The notes under the pieces: model-generated
Databases searched by the model: none
Told to the model about the DNA's origin: nothing
What the model saw: the letters and a program-made list of their open reading frames with translations, nothing else
Shown: one piece after another, positions 35,047 through 42,754 of the stretch
Layout: each line of letters begins with the position of its first letter
Position numbering within the stretch: position 1 is the stretch's first letter
Program-made: the position numbers and the translations under genes
Assembly (NCBI RefSeq): GCF_020886775.1
Contig: NZ_AP024525.1
Coordinates: 3,906,001 to 3,970,000, forward strand
Reading direction: 5' to 3'
DNA: 64,000 nt
DNA from: Sinomonas cyclohexanicum
GTDB lineage: Bacteria > Actinomycetota > Actinomycetes > Actinomycetales > Micrococcaceae

Positions 35047-35622
35047 TTGGCCGAGAACACGATCCTGACCCTCGTCGGCAGCCTGCGCGCCGAGTCCGTC
35101 AACAGCAAGTTCGCCCAGATCGCGGCCTCGTCCGCTCCGGAGGGCACCGTCGTGACGACGTTCGAGGGCCTCGAGGAGGTTCCGTTCTACAACGAGGACC
35201 TCGACGTGGAGGGCAAGGTCCCGGCCAAGGCCGCCGAACTGCGCGCCGCCGTCGCCGCGGCGGACAGCGTCCTGTTCGTCACCCCCGAGTACAACGGCAC
35301 TATGCCGGCCGTGCTCAACAACGCGATCGACTGGATTTCCCGCCCGTTCGGCCAGGGCGCCGCGACCGGCACGAAGGCCGCCGTGATCGGCACGTCCGCC
35401 GGCCAGTACGGTGGCGTCTGGGCGCACGACGACGTCCGCAAGTCCCTCAAGATCGCCGGCGCCGAGGTCATCGAGGATGCGACGCTCGCGGTCGGCGGCT
35501 CCTACACCCGCTTCGCCGAGGTGGACCCCAAGGATGACGCCGAGGTCGTCGAGGGCATCAAGCAGGTTCTGAGCGCACTCGCGACCCCGGCCACCGTTCT
35601 CGAGGTCGCCTCGGCCAACTGA
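35047..35622 (+). CDS. NADPH-dependent FMN reductase (NAD(P)H-quinone/azo reductase type)
   Basis: A 191-residue flavodoxin-fold protein. GSLRAESVNSKFAQIAA at residues 11-27 is the FMN phosphate loop, and FVTPEYNGTMPAVLNNAIDWISRP (about 78-101) is the diagnostic ring-binding motif, followed by AAVIGTSAGQYGGVWA. Such enzymes reduce quinones, chromate or azo compounds using NAD(P)H. The TTG at 35047 is supported by AAGGAG six bases upstream. A long hairpin follows the gene. Confidence 0.9.
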   Translation: MAENTILTLVGSLRAESVNSKFAQIAASSAPEGTVVTTFEGLEEVPFYNEDLDVEGKVPAKAAELRAAVAAADSVLFVTPEYNGTMPAVLNNAIDWISRPFGQGAATGTKAAVIGTSAGQYGGVWAHDDVRKSLKIAGAEVIEDATLAVGGSYTRFAEVDPKDDAEVVEGIKQVLSALATPATVLEVASAN

Positions 35623-35662
35623 CCCGCCCCGCAGGCGGCCACGCCCGTCTGTGAGTCAGCTC

Positions 35663-35717
35663 CTGAAGGTCACCTTCCGGGAGTCACATCACGTGACTCC
35701 CGGAACGTGACCTTCAG
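35663..35717. terminator. 25-bp hairpin with one mismatch
   Basis: Arms 35663-35687 (starting CTGAAGGTCACCTTCCGGGA) and 35693-35717 with loop ATCAC and one mismatch. It separates the FMN reductase gene from the hydrolase gene. Confidence 0.85.
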
Positions 35718-35763
35718 ACGGTTCGGGGGCCTTTGGGCTGTAGCGTCCCCGCCCATGCCGCCC

Positions 35764-35775
35764 TACGCTTTCGCC
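35764..35775 (+). promoter_or_regulatory. Leaderless promoter of the beta-CASP hydrolase gene
   Basis: TACGCT (35764-35769), six bases, ATG at 35776. This spacing supports 35776 rather than 35755 as the start. Confidence 0.5.
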
Positions 35776-37176
35776 ATGAAGCACGACGGCGGGACCCACC
35801 TGAGCTTCTTCGGAGCCACCGATTCGGTCACCGGATCGAGGTACCTCGTCGAGCACGGCGGCAAGCGGATCCTCGTGGACTGCGGCCTGTTCCAGGGCTA
35901 CAAGAAGCTCCGTGAGCGCAATCGGGCGCCGCTTCCGGTGGCACCCGCGTCCATCAACGCCGTCGTGCTCACCCACGCCCATCTGGACCACTCCGGCTAC
36001 ATCCCGGCCCTCATCAAGCGCGGATTCCACGGCCCCGTGCATTCGACCCCCGGCACGGCGGACCTGTGCACGCTCCTCCTGCCGGACAGCGGCCACCTCC
36101 AGGAGGAGGAGGCCGAGACGGCGCGGGCCCGCGGGTCCTCGCGCCACGCCAACCCTCAGCCGCTCTACACCGCCCAGGACGCAGTGGACTCGCTCGCATA
36201 CTTCCATCCGCGCGCGTTCCGCGACCCGCTGGACCTGGATGCCGGGATAGAAGTCGAGTTCATCCCCGCGGGGCACATCCTGGGGGCGGCGCAAGTGCGG
36301 GTGAGCATCGACGCCGGCTCAGCACCGCCGGTCACGATCCACTTCACCGGAGACCTGGGCCGCGACGACGATCCGCTCATGAACCCGCCCGCCCCACTCG
36401 AGCCGGCGGACGTGCTCGTCACCGAGTCCACATACGGGGACCGGGCGCACCCCCACGACGACCCGACGGAGTCGCTCGGCGAGGTGGTGCGCCGCGTCGC
36501 GAAGCGCAACGGCGTGGTGGTCATCGCCGCGTTCGCCGTGGGACGCGCCGAGACGCTCATGCTCCACCTCGCACGCCTGCGCCGCCGGGATCGCATCCCG
36601 GACATCCCCATCTACCTCAACAGCCCGATGGCCGTGGACGCCACCGAGCTGTACCAGAAGTACCCCGAGGAGCACCGGATCAGCGAGCGCGAGTTCCGCG
36701 AGATGTACGCGCTCCCCCGCATGGTCCGCGAGCCCGACGACTCCCGCCTGCTCAACCTCCGGGGCGGCCCCATGGTCATCATCTCCGCCTCCGGCATGCT
36801 CACGGGCGGGCGCGTCCTGCACCACGTCGAGGCGTACGGCGGCGACCCCAAGAACGCGATTGTCCTGTCCGGCTACCAGGCCGGCGGAACCCGCGGCTCC
36901 TCGCTGCTCGACGGCGCCAGAAGCCTGCGCATCTATGGCAAGGACGTGCCGATCCGGGCCGAAGTGGTGAGTCTGGACAACCTGTCTGCGCATGCCGACG
37001 CGGACGCCCTCCTGCGCTGGATGGGCGCGTGCCCGCGACGGCCCAAGATGGTCTACGTGACGCACGGCGAGATCGGCGCCTCGGACACCCTGCGCCGGCG
37101 CATCCAGCATGAGCTCGGGTGGCGCGCCCGCGTCCCCGAGCACCTCGAGCGCGTGGACGTGAACGATCCGCGCTGA
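35776..37176 (+). CDS. MBL-fold beta-CASP metallo-hydrolase (RNA-processing exonuclease type)
   Basis: A 466-residue metallo-beta-lactamase fold nuclease. Metal ligands are in LTHAHLDHSGYIPAL (about residues 62-76, HxHxDH), a later IPAGHILGAAQV His, and HFTGDLGRDDDP Asp. The beta-CASP region carries FAVGRAETLMLHL and YLNSPMAVDATELY, and the C-terminal metallo-beta-lactamase part has VVSLDNLSAHADADAL and VTHGE. This YSH1/CPSF-like group includes RNA endo/exonucleases; substrate in actinobacteria is not established. Confidence 0.9.
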   Translation: MKHDGGTHLSFFGATDSVTGSRYLVEHGGKRILVDCGLFQGYKKLRERNRAPLPVAPASINAVVLTHAHLDHSGYIPALIKRGFHGPVHSTPGTADLCTLLLPDSGHLQEEEAETARARGSSRHANPQPLYTAQDAVDSLAYFHPRAFRDPLDLDAGIEVEFIPAGHILGAAQVRVSIDAGSAPPVTIHFTGDLGRDDDPLMNPPAPLEPADVLVTESTYGDRAHPHDDPTESLGEVVRRVAKRNGVVVIAAFAVGRAETLMLHLARLRRRDRIPDIPIYLNSPMAVDATELYQKYPEEHRISEREFREMYALPRMVREPDDSRLLNLRGGPMVIISASGMLTGGRVLHHVEAYGGDPKNAIVLSGYQAGGTRGSSLLDGARSLRIYGKDVPIRAEVVSLDNLSAHADADALLRWMGACPRRPKMVYVTHGEIGASDTLRRRIQHELGWRARVPEHLERVDVNDPR

Positions 37177-37211
37177 CTGAGCCCATCCGGCTCGGATCAA
37201 GGGAGGATGCC

Positions 37212-37892
37212 ATGAAGACTCTTCGCATCGCCGCGGTCACCGGTTCGATCGCACTTGCCCTTTCCCTCACGGGGTGCTTCGGGCCGCCATCGGCGGCACC
37301 CTCACCGAGTGCATCGCCCAGCCCTTCCGTCACGACAACCGCGCCGAGCGCCCCGGCGACCACAACGGCACCGAGCACGACGGCGCCAGCGAGCCCTGCG
37401 CCGTCGTCCTCCACCGCCGCCCCGGCACCGAGCGCCACACCGACGCCCCCGGCCGCGACCACGGGCGGCCAGCTGGCCGAGCAGACCGCGCCGCTGGCCA
37501 TCTTCTACATCGCGATCGAGGACGGCGGCGTGTCCGGTCCCCTCGTCGGGTGCGGCGACAGCGCCGTGGCAACCAGCACCGAACCGGTGACGTTCCGCGA
37601 CCAGGTGGGGCCGGCCCTGACCCGGCTCTTCGCCAACCGCAGCCGGGAGGTCGGCCAGTCCGGGCTCGTCAACGTCCTCTACCAGTCGACTCTCGCGTAC
37701 CAGGGCGGCTCGTTCGACGGGACGACCATCACGGTGTACCTGACCGGGCAGTTCTTCCTGGGCGGGGTGTGCGACATTCCGCGGGCCGAGGCGCAGATCA
37801 ACTTCACCGCGATGGCGGCGGCGGGGGCCCAGCGGGCTGCCGTGTTCGTGAACGGGAGGCCGATGGCGGAGGTGCTGAGTCTGAAGGGCTGA
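37212..37892 (+). CDS. GerMN-like lipoprotein
   Basis: A 226-residue lipoprotein: signal IALALSLTGC with lipobox, then a Ser/Thr/Ala/Pro linker of about 65 residues, and a C-terminal domain of about 130 residues (AIFYIAIEDGGVSGPLVGCG, FRDQVGPALTRLF, VYLTGQFFLGGVCDIPRAEAQI) that resembles the GerMN domain known from spore germination proteins and other Gram-positive surface lipoproteins. Two cysteines in the domain may pair. ATG 37212 follows GGGAGGATGCC. Function outside spore formers is unknown. Confidence 0.75.
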   Translation: MKTLRIAAVTGSIALALSLTGCFGPPSAAPSPSASPSPSVTTTAPSAPATTTAPSTTAPASPAPSSSTAAPAPSATPTPPAATTGGQLAEQTAPLAIFYIAIEDGGVSGPLVGCGDSAVATSTEPVTFRDQVGPALTRLFANRSREVGQSGLVNVLYQSTLAYQGGSFDGTTITVYLTGQFFLGGVCDIPRAEAQINFTAMAAAGAQRAAVFVNGRPMAEVLSLKG

Positions 37893-37997
37893 ACAGTCGC
37901 TCCCCCCGGCCTCCCGGCCTACGCTGGAGGGGAGGCCGGCACTGACCCGTACGGCCGTGCGGGCACGGCCTCACTGCCAGAACCGAGGCGACGAGTG

Positions 37998-38123
37998 ATG
38001 CCAGGAATCGATCCCGACGAGCGCGTCCACAGCGAGGCCCCGGCCGAGGGCGACCCCGACCTGGACGTCGCGGAGATCCGCATGCATTCCGAGGACCCTG
38101 CAGAGGGGGCGGACGACGATTAG
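37998..38123 (+). CDS. 41-residue very acidic peptide
   Basis: ATG 37998 begins MPGIDPDERVHSEAPAEGDP and the peptide ends EGADDD; about a third of the residues are Asp or Glu. A GAGGCGACGAG stretch upstream could serve as ribosome-binding site. Codon positions show normal high third-position GC. It sits between the GerMN-like lipoprotein and the convergent SRPBCC gene. No family recognised; it may be a real small protein. Confidence 0.45.
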   Translation: MPGIDPDERVHSEAPAEGDPDLDVAEIRMHSEDPAEGADDD

Positions 38124-38136
38124 CGGAACCTGACGG

Positions 38137-38604
38137 CTACATGCTCCCCTGGCCCACGACCTTGGCGAGGTTCGCGAGGCCCTTCTCGAAGTCCTTGCCG
38201 ACGAGCTTGTCCATGTCCATGAATCTGGCGAAGACCGCGGCCATGCCCTTGTTCTCCCCCTTCATGGCCCACGTGACGCGCGTGCCGTCGTGGTCGGGCT
38301 CGAACGTGAACCCCGTGGGGTTCACGGCCTTGAACGGCTTGATGAAGACCAGACGGAGGCGGATGCTCCTGGGCTCCACGGCCTCGAGGATCTGCATGCT
38401 GCCCGCGCCCGCCTTGCGGTTGCCCCGCCACGAGAACTGGGCCCCCACTCCGGCGTCGGCACCGGCGTAGGTGCGTTCCATGCTCGGGTCGAGGCCCTCC
38501 CACGGCGACCAGGCGGTCCACTTGTGGAAGTCCACCACGTGCGGGTAGACCGCCTCCGGCGGGGCGGGGATGAAGGCGCTGCGGGAAATCGTGTAGGCGG
38601 CCAT
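38137..38604 (-). CDS. SRPBCC family (polyketide cyclase/START-like) protein
   Basis: A 155-residue helix-grip protein. MAAYTISRSAFIPAPPEAVYPHVVDFHKWTAWSPWEGLDPSM is the characteristic start of the polyketide_cyc2 group (strand, P-x-x-V helix, W-x-x-W-S-P), and a long C-terminal helix follows FARFMDMDKLVGKDFEKGL. Such proteins bind hydrophobic ligands in a cavity; the ligand here is unknown. A leaderless-type promoter precedes it. Confidence 0.9.
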   Translation of the reverse strand: MAAYTISRSAFIPAPPEAVYPHVVDFHKWTAWSPWEGLDPSMERTYAGADAGVGAQFSWRGNRKAGAGSMQILEAVEPRSIRLRLVFIKPFKAVNPTGFTFEPDHDGTRVTWAMKGENKGMAAVFARFMDMDKLVGKDFEKGLANLAKVVGQGSM

Positions 38605-38616
38605 GCAGCCATGCTA
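38605..38616 (-). promoter_or_regulatory. Leaderless promoter of the SRPBCC gene
   Basis: On the minus strand TAGCAT is followed by six bases and the ATG at 38604. Confidence 0.5.
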
Positions 38617-38664
38617 GGCGTGCAGGCCGCCTACGCGGCAGAGGGGACGGGGCAGAGAGGGGCC

Positions 38665-38823
38665 CTAGACCCGGCTGCGGCCGCGACCGAAGATCCAGCC
38701 GAGCACCGTCAGGATGAGCAGGATGATGCCCACCCAGAGCAGGAAGTTCAGCGCCGAGTTGAAGCCGCCCACGAGCAGCAGGATGATCGCGATGATGCCG
38801 GCAATGATGATGAGCGTGTTCAT
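38665..38823 (-). CDS. 52-residue two-span hydrophobic protein (DUF6131-like)
   Basis: Starts MNTLIIIAGIIAIILLLVGG and continues with a second span NFLLWVGIILLILTVLGWIF, ending in a basic GRGRSRV. This two-helix hairpin with terminal Arg residues matches small membrane proteins common in Arthrobacter relatives. GGTGAGGG lies upstream; the ATG overlaps the stop of the upstream 210-aa gene (ATGA). Function unknown; often linked to stress-induced gene sets. Confidence 0.7.
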   Translation of the reverse strand: MNTLIIIAGIIAIILLLVGGFNSALNFLLWVGIILLILTVLGWIFGRGRSRV

Positions 38824-39452
38824 GCCCTCACCGTTGCCCCGTTCGGCGATCCTGAAACGTGGGCCGGGCGTGACGGCTCTGCCTGGGGGTCCGCCGCGCC
38901 CTGTGGCTGGACCTCAACGTACAGCGGACGGCCTCTGAGCCGGCGCGCGAGGCTGCCGTGCGCCATGACATGCGGCCTGTAGACATGTCCGAAGGGATCG
39001 GTGACCAGAACGGGGCGGTCAGTCCGAGCGACGCGCTCATCGACGGCGGCCAGTCCATGGCAGACCCAGCGTTCCTCTCCGGTCGAGACGATCCACTCGC
39101 GGTGGTCGGCTGGGGCCTCAACGTCCAGCTCCTCGAAGAGCATGCCCAGGACCTCCTGGAGTGTGGCGGGGCAACGGCGGAGCAGCCTATGGTCCTCCGG
39201 GCGGCGGTGCTGCAGGCGGAGGAACTGCTGTCGGACCACGTGGAACTCGACTGTCCCGAGGGAACGGGAGAGGGCGGGATGGCCTTCGGCGTCCCCCTCG
39301 AGGTGGAGATAGTGGCCCTGTGCGTCGATGACGCAGCGCGTGGTCTCGGGCCGCTCGTCGGAGCTGAGCAGCTCGGCTTCGTTCGGATAGAGGCGGAACT
39401 CGCCCGCCTCGTCGATCACGATGAGGGGCGTGGCCCCGGGGGCGGCGCTCAT
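38820..39452 (-). CDS. Hypothetical cytoplasmic protein
   Basis: A 210-residue protein starting MSAAPGATPLIVIDEAGEFR behind GGAAGGAAG. It contains strands such as TRCVIDAQGHYLHLEGDAEG and VLVTDPFGHVYRPHVMAHGS with many charged residues and a C-terminal Pro/Ala-rich tail. No motif is recognised. It is coupled to the 52-residue membrane protein downstream and lies behind kdpD on the same strand (137 bp gap), so it could be read from the kdp transcript. Confidence 0.65.
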   Translation of the reverse strand: MSAAPGATPLIVIDEAGEFRLYPNEAELLSSDERPETTRCVIDAQGHYLHLEGDAEGHPALSRSLGTVEFHVVRQQFLRLQHRRPEDHRLLRRCPATLQEVLGMLFEELDVEAPADHREWIVSTGEERWVCHGLAAVDERVARTDRPVLVTDPFGHVYRPHVMAHGSLARRLRGRPLYVEVQPQGAADPQAEPSRPAHVSGSPNGATVRA

Positions 39453-39589
39453 GGCTGTCTTCCTTCCGGGCCCCGAGAGGGCCCTGCTGCCATGACAGCA
39501 CCGCGGGCGTCCGGCGGACCGTTTCTTGATGCAATGCCTACGCGATGCGCCGATACCTTGATGGCATCTTTGCGCCCGCCACGCGTGCG

Positions 39590-42109
39590 TCAGTCGCCCG
39601 GGCCGGCGTAGAGGGGCATACGGACCACCATCGTGAGCCCGCCGCCGGGGGTCGCTTCTGCGAGGAGCTCTCCGCCCATTGCTTCGACGAACCCCTTCGC
39701 GACAGCGAGCCCCAGCCCGATCCCGGTACGGGACGACAGGTCCCCGAGCCGCTGGAACGGCTGGAACATGGCCATGACACGCTGCGGAGGGACACCGCGG
39801 CCGTGGTCGATCACGCGGAGCTCGCTGACGGGCCGGTCTCCGAGGCCCGAGGCGAGGAGCCCGCCCATCGTCGCGACGATCACGATGTCGCTCCCGGGAG
39901 CGTACTTGATCGCGTTGCCGACGATGTTGGCCAGTGCTCGCACGAGGAGGCCGCGGTCGCCGTCGACCGCGGGAAGGTTCGGGGCGAGGTCCGCTCGCAC
40001 GGAATCGGGCGGGAACTCCGAGAGGACCTCCGCGACGACGTCGAGCCAGGCCACGGGTTCGTGCAGTACCGAGACCGCATCGCTGTCGATGCGTGACATG
40101 TCCAGAAGATTGCCCACGAGGTCGTCGAGGCGGCCGGAATACGAGTCGATCGCCTCGAGCATCTCGGCCTCCTCCTCGGGCGACATGGTGGCACGCTGGC
40201 GCTCGAGCGCCGTGACCGCGAGGCGGATGCCGGCCAGCGGCGTCCGGAGGTCGTGCGAGACGGCCCGCAGGATGGAGGTGCGGATTCGGTCCGCCTCGCC
40301 GAGGCGGACCGTCTCCCGGAGGCTGCTGGCGAGCTGCTGCCGCTCGATGAGCGCGGCGAGATGAGCCTCGAACGCGGCCATGAGCCGGCGCTCCCCGCCG
40401 CTGAGCGGGCGCCCGTTCCAGGCGAGGGTGAGATCGGGCTCGAAGTGGTCGGCGCCGTCGGCCTTCTCCGGGTCGCCGGGCGCGCCCTCTCCGGACTGGG
40501 CGCGGACTCTCCACGCGCCGTCCTCCGGTGAGAGCACGCTCACGGCAGTGAGCTGGAACTCTGCGCGCAGCTGTTCGAGGAACTCCTCCACGGTCTGGTC
40601 CCGCGCGAGCGATCCCCTCGCCAGCTCGCTCAGCGTCCGCGCCTCGGCCCGAGCCGCCGCGGCGTCCTGGGACCGGCGGCTCGAGACGCCCACCACGAGC
40701 GAGAACGCGACGGCCACGCCGAGGAAGACGGCGAGGGCGAAGAAGTTCTGCGGGTCGGCGATGGTCAGAGTGCCGATGGGGGGCGTGACGAAGTAGTTCA
40801 GCAGGAACGAGTCGAAGACCGCGGCGACGACAGCTGGCCACAGGCCGCCCACGAAGGCCACCACGACCACGGCGCATAGGTGCGCGAGCGCGTGAGTGGT
40901 GAGGTTGAGCTCCGGGAACGGCAGGAACGCCGCGGTCATGAGGATCGGCACGGCGAACGCGAGGGCATAGCCGACGGCGGTCCGGGTGCGGCCGAGAATG
41001 GGGGTGAGGCGCTGCCGGGGTCCGTGGCCTGCGAGCGCGTGGGTCACCATGTGCACGTCGATCTCGCCCGAATTGCGCACGACGGCGGTGCCCACCCCGC
41101 CGCTTCCCATGATCTGCTGGAGGCGGGTGTGGCGGGAGACGCCGACGACGATCTGGGTCGCGTTGACGCTGCGCGCGAAGTCGAGCAGGCTGGCCGCGAT
41201 GTCGTCCCCGGCGAGCTGGTGGTAGCTTCCCCCGAGGTCCTCGACGAGCCTCCGCTGGGTGGCGAGCGCGTGTTCAGACCCGTCCGTGAGGCCGTCCGGC
41301 CGGCGGACGTGGACCGCGAGCAGATCGCCGCCGCTCACGCGCGAGAGGATCCTCGCGGCGCGACGGATCAGGGCCTCCCCCTCGGGGCCGCCCGTGAGGG
41401 CGACGACGACCCGTTCCCGCGCCGGCCACGTCTGGCCGATCCGGTGCCGCTGCCGGTACTCCGCGAGCCCCTCCTCGACCCTGTCCGCGAGCCAGATGAG
41501 CGCGATCTCCCGCAGCGCGGACAGGTTGCCGATCCGGAAGTAGTTCGCGAGGGCGGCGTCGATCGCGTCCGGCGCGTACACCAGGCCGGAGCTGAGCCGC
41601 TGCCGCAGGAGCTCCGGCGGGATGTCGACGAGCTCGATCTGACTGGCCCTGCGGACGATCGCATCGGGCACCACTTCCTGCTGCCGTGCGCCGGTGATGG
41701 ATTCGACCACGTCGTTGAGCGAGGCGAGGTGCTGGATGTTGACGGTGGTGAGCACGTTGATGCCGGCGTCGAGGAGCTCGTCGACGTCCTCCCAGCGCTT
41801 CTCGTGGCGGCTGCCGGGCGCGTTCGTATGCGCGTACTCGTCGACGAGGGCGGTATTCGGGCGGCGCGCGAGGACCGCGTCGAGGTCCATCTCGGCGATG
41901 TGCGTGCCGCGGTACACGACGTCACGCAGCGGCACCTGCTCGAGGCCGACGGCGAGCGCCGAGATGTCGGACCGGCCGTGGTCCACGACAACCGCGACCA
42001 CGACGTCCGTGCCCACTGCGGCCAGCCGATGGCCCTCCTCGAGCATGGCGTACGTCTTGCCGACGCCGGGCGCGGCGCCGAGGAAGATGCGCAGGTTCCC
42101 GCGGTCCAT
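39590..42109 (-). CDS. kdpD: Osmosensitive potassium sensor histidine kinase KdpD
   Basis: An 839-residue sensor kinase. It begins with the KdpD domain (Walker A LGAAPGVGKTYAMLEEG at about 10-26, and VDEYAHTNAPGSRHEKRWEDV), then a universal-stress-like domain, four membrane spans (about 380-480), a GAF-like region, HisKA with AVSHDLRTPLAGIRLA (phospho-His near residue 618) and HATPase (NIVGNAIKYAPGSD, GRGVPPQRV, GIGLGLAVAKG). It phosphorylates KdpE at low potassium or high osmolarity. It is the last gene of the kdp operon, 42 bp after kdpC. Confidence 0.95.
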   Translation of the reverse strand: MDRGNLRIFLGAAPGVGKTYAMLEEGHRLAAVGTDVVVAVVVDHGRSDISALAVGLEQVPLRDVVYRGTHIAEMDLDAVLARRPNTALVDEYAHTNAPGSRHEKRWEDVDELLDAGINVLTTVNIQHLASLNDVVESITGARQQEVVPDAIVRRASQIELVDIPPELLRQRLSSGLVYAPDAIDAALANYFRIGNLSALREIALIWLADRVEEGLAEYRQRHRIGQTWPARERVVVALTGGPEGEALIRRAARILSRVSGGDLLAVHVRRPDGLTDGSEHALATQRRLVEDLGGSYHQLAGDDIAASLLDFARSVNATQIVVGVSRHTRLQQIMGSGGVGTAVVRNSGEIDVHMVTHALAGHGPRQRLTPILGRTRTAVGYALAFAVPILMTAAFLPFPELNLTTHALAHLCAVVVVAFVGGLWPAVVAAVFDSFLLNYFVTPPIGTLTIADPQNFFALAVFLGVAVAFSLVVGVSSRRSQDAAAARAEARTLSELARGSLARDQTVEEFLEQLRAEFQLTAVSVLSPEDGAWRVRAQSGEGAPGDPEKADGADHFEPDLTLAWNGRPLSGGERRLMAAFEAHLAALIERQQLASSLRETVRLGEADRIRTSILRAVSHDLRTPLAGIRLAVTALERQRATMSPEEEAEMLEAIDSYSGRLDDLVGNLLDMSRIDSDAVSVLHEPVAWLDVVAEVLSEFPPDSVRADLAPNLPAVDGDRGLLVRALANIVGNAIKYAPGSDIVIVATMGGLLASGLGDRPVSELRVIDHGRGVPPQRVMAMFQPFQRLGDLSSRTGIGLGLAVAKGFVEAMGGELLAEATPGGGLTMVVRMPLYAGPGD

Positions 42110-42151
42110 GCACCGATTCTCCCAGTCGCAAGCCAGCCTGCAGGGCGTTTC

Positions 42152-42739
42152 CTACCGGTCTCGCACCGCCGCCGCGATCGCGAGGTTGAGCTCCGTGGTG
42201 TTCACAGAGGGCTGTCCGAGCAGGGCGAGGGCCCCGTTCGTCGTCGCGTCCGCGACGAGTTGCTCGACCTTCGCAGCGCCCAGGCCGGTGGCCCTCGCGA
42301 CCCGGGGCACCTGCAGTTGGGCGTAGGCCGGCGAGATGTCGGGATCGAGGCCGGACGCGGAGGCGGTCACGGCATCGGTGGGCACGGCGGCCTCGGGCAC
42401 GCCCTCGCGGGCGGCCACGGCGGCACGCGCCTTCGCGGCGGACTGGGCGAGGGCAGGGTCCGTGGGGCCGAGGTTCGTGGCGCCGGAGCCCGTGGGATCC
42501 CACTGGACCGCTGACGGCCGGGGGAAGAAGAGCCTCGTCTCCGCTTCGGGCACGGCCTGGACGATGAGGGACGACGCCGCGGGCCGTCCGCCCACCTCGG
42601 CGATCGAGCCGTTCGCCTGGCGCGCCGCGATGCCCTGCCCGAGGCCGAAGATGACGAGCGGGTACAGCACACCGAGCAGCACGGTGCACAGTGTCAGGAG
42701 CCTGAATGCGGTGCCGAGTTGCCGGAGGTAGCCGGTCAC
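42152..42739 (-). CDS. kdpC: Potassium-transporting ATPase subunit KdpC
   Basis: A 195-residue subunit with one N-terminal span (LLTLCTVLLGVLYPLVIFGLGQ) and an extracytoplasmic domain with RPSAVQWDPTGSGATNLGPT and SASGLDPDISPAYAQLQVPRVA, both strictly typical for KdpC. It stabilises the KdpFABC complex and aids high-affinity K+ uptake. Located 15 bp after kdpB. Confidence 0.95.
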   Translation of the reverse strand: MTGYLRQLGTAFRLLTLCTVLLGVLYPLVIFGLGQGIAARQANGSIAEVGGRPAASSLIVQAVPEAETRLFFPRPSAVQWDPTGSGATNLGPTDPALAQSAAKARAAVAAREGVPEAAVPTDAVTASASGLDPDISPAYAQLQVPRVARATGLGAAKVEQLVADATTNGALALLGQPSVNTTELNLAIAAAVRDR

Positions 42740-42754
42740 AGTCCCACCCCGTCC

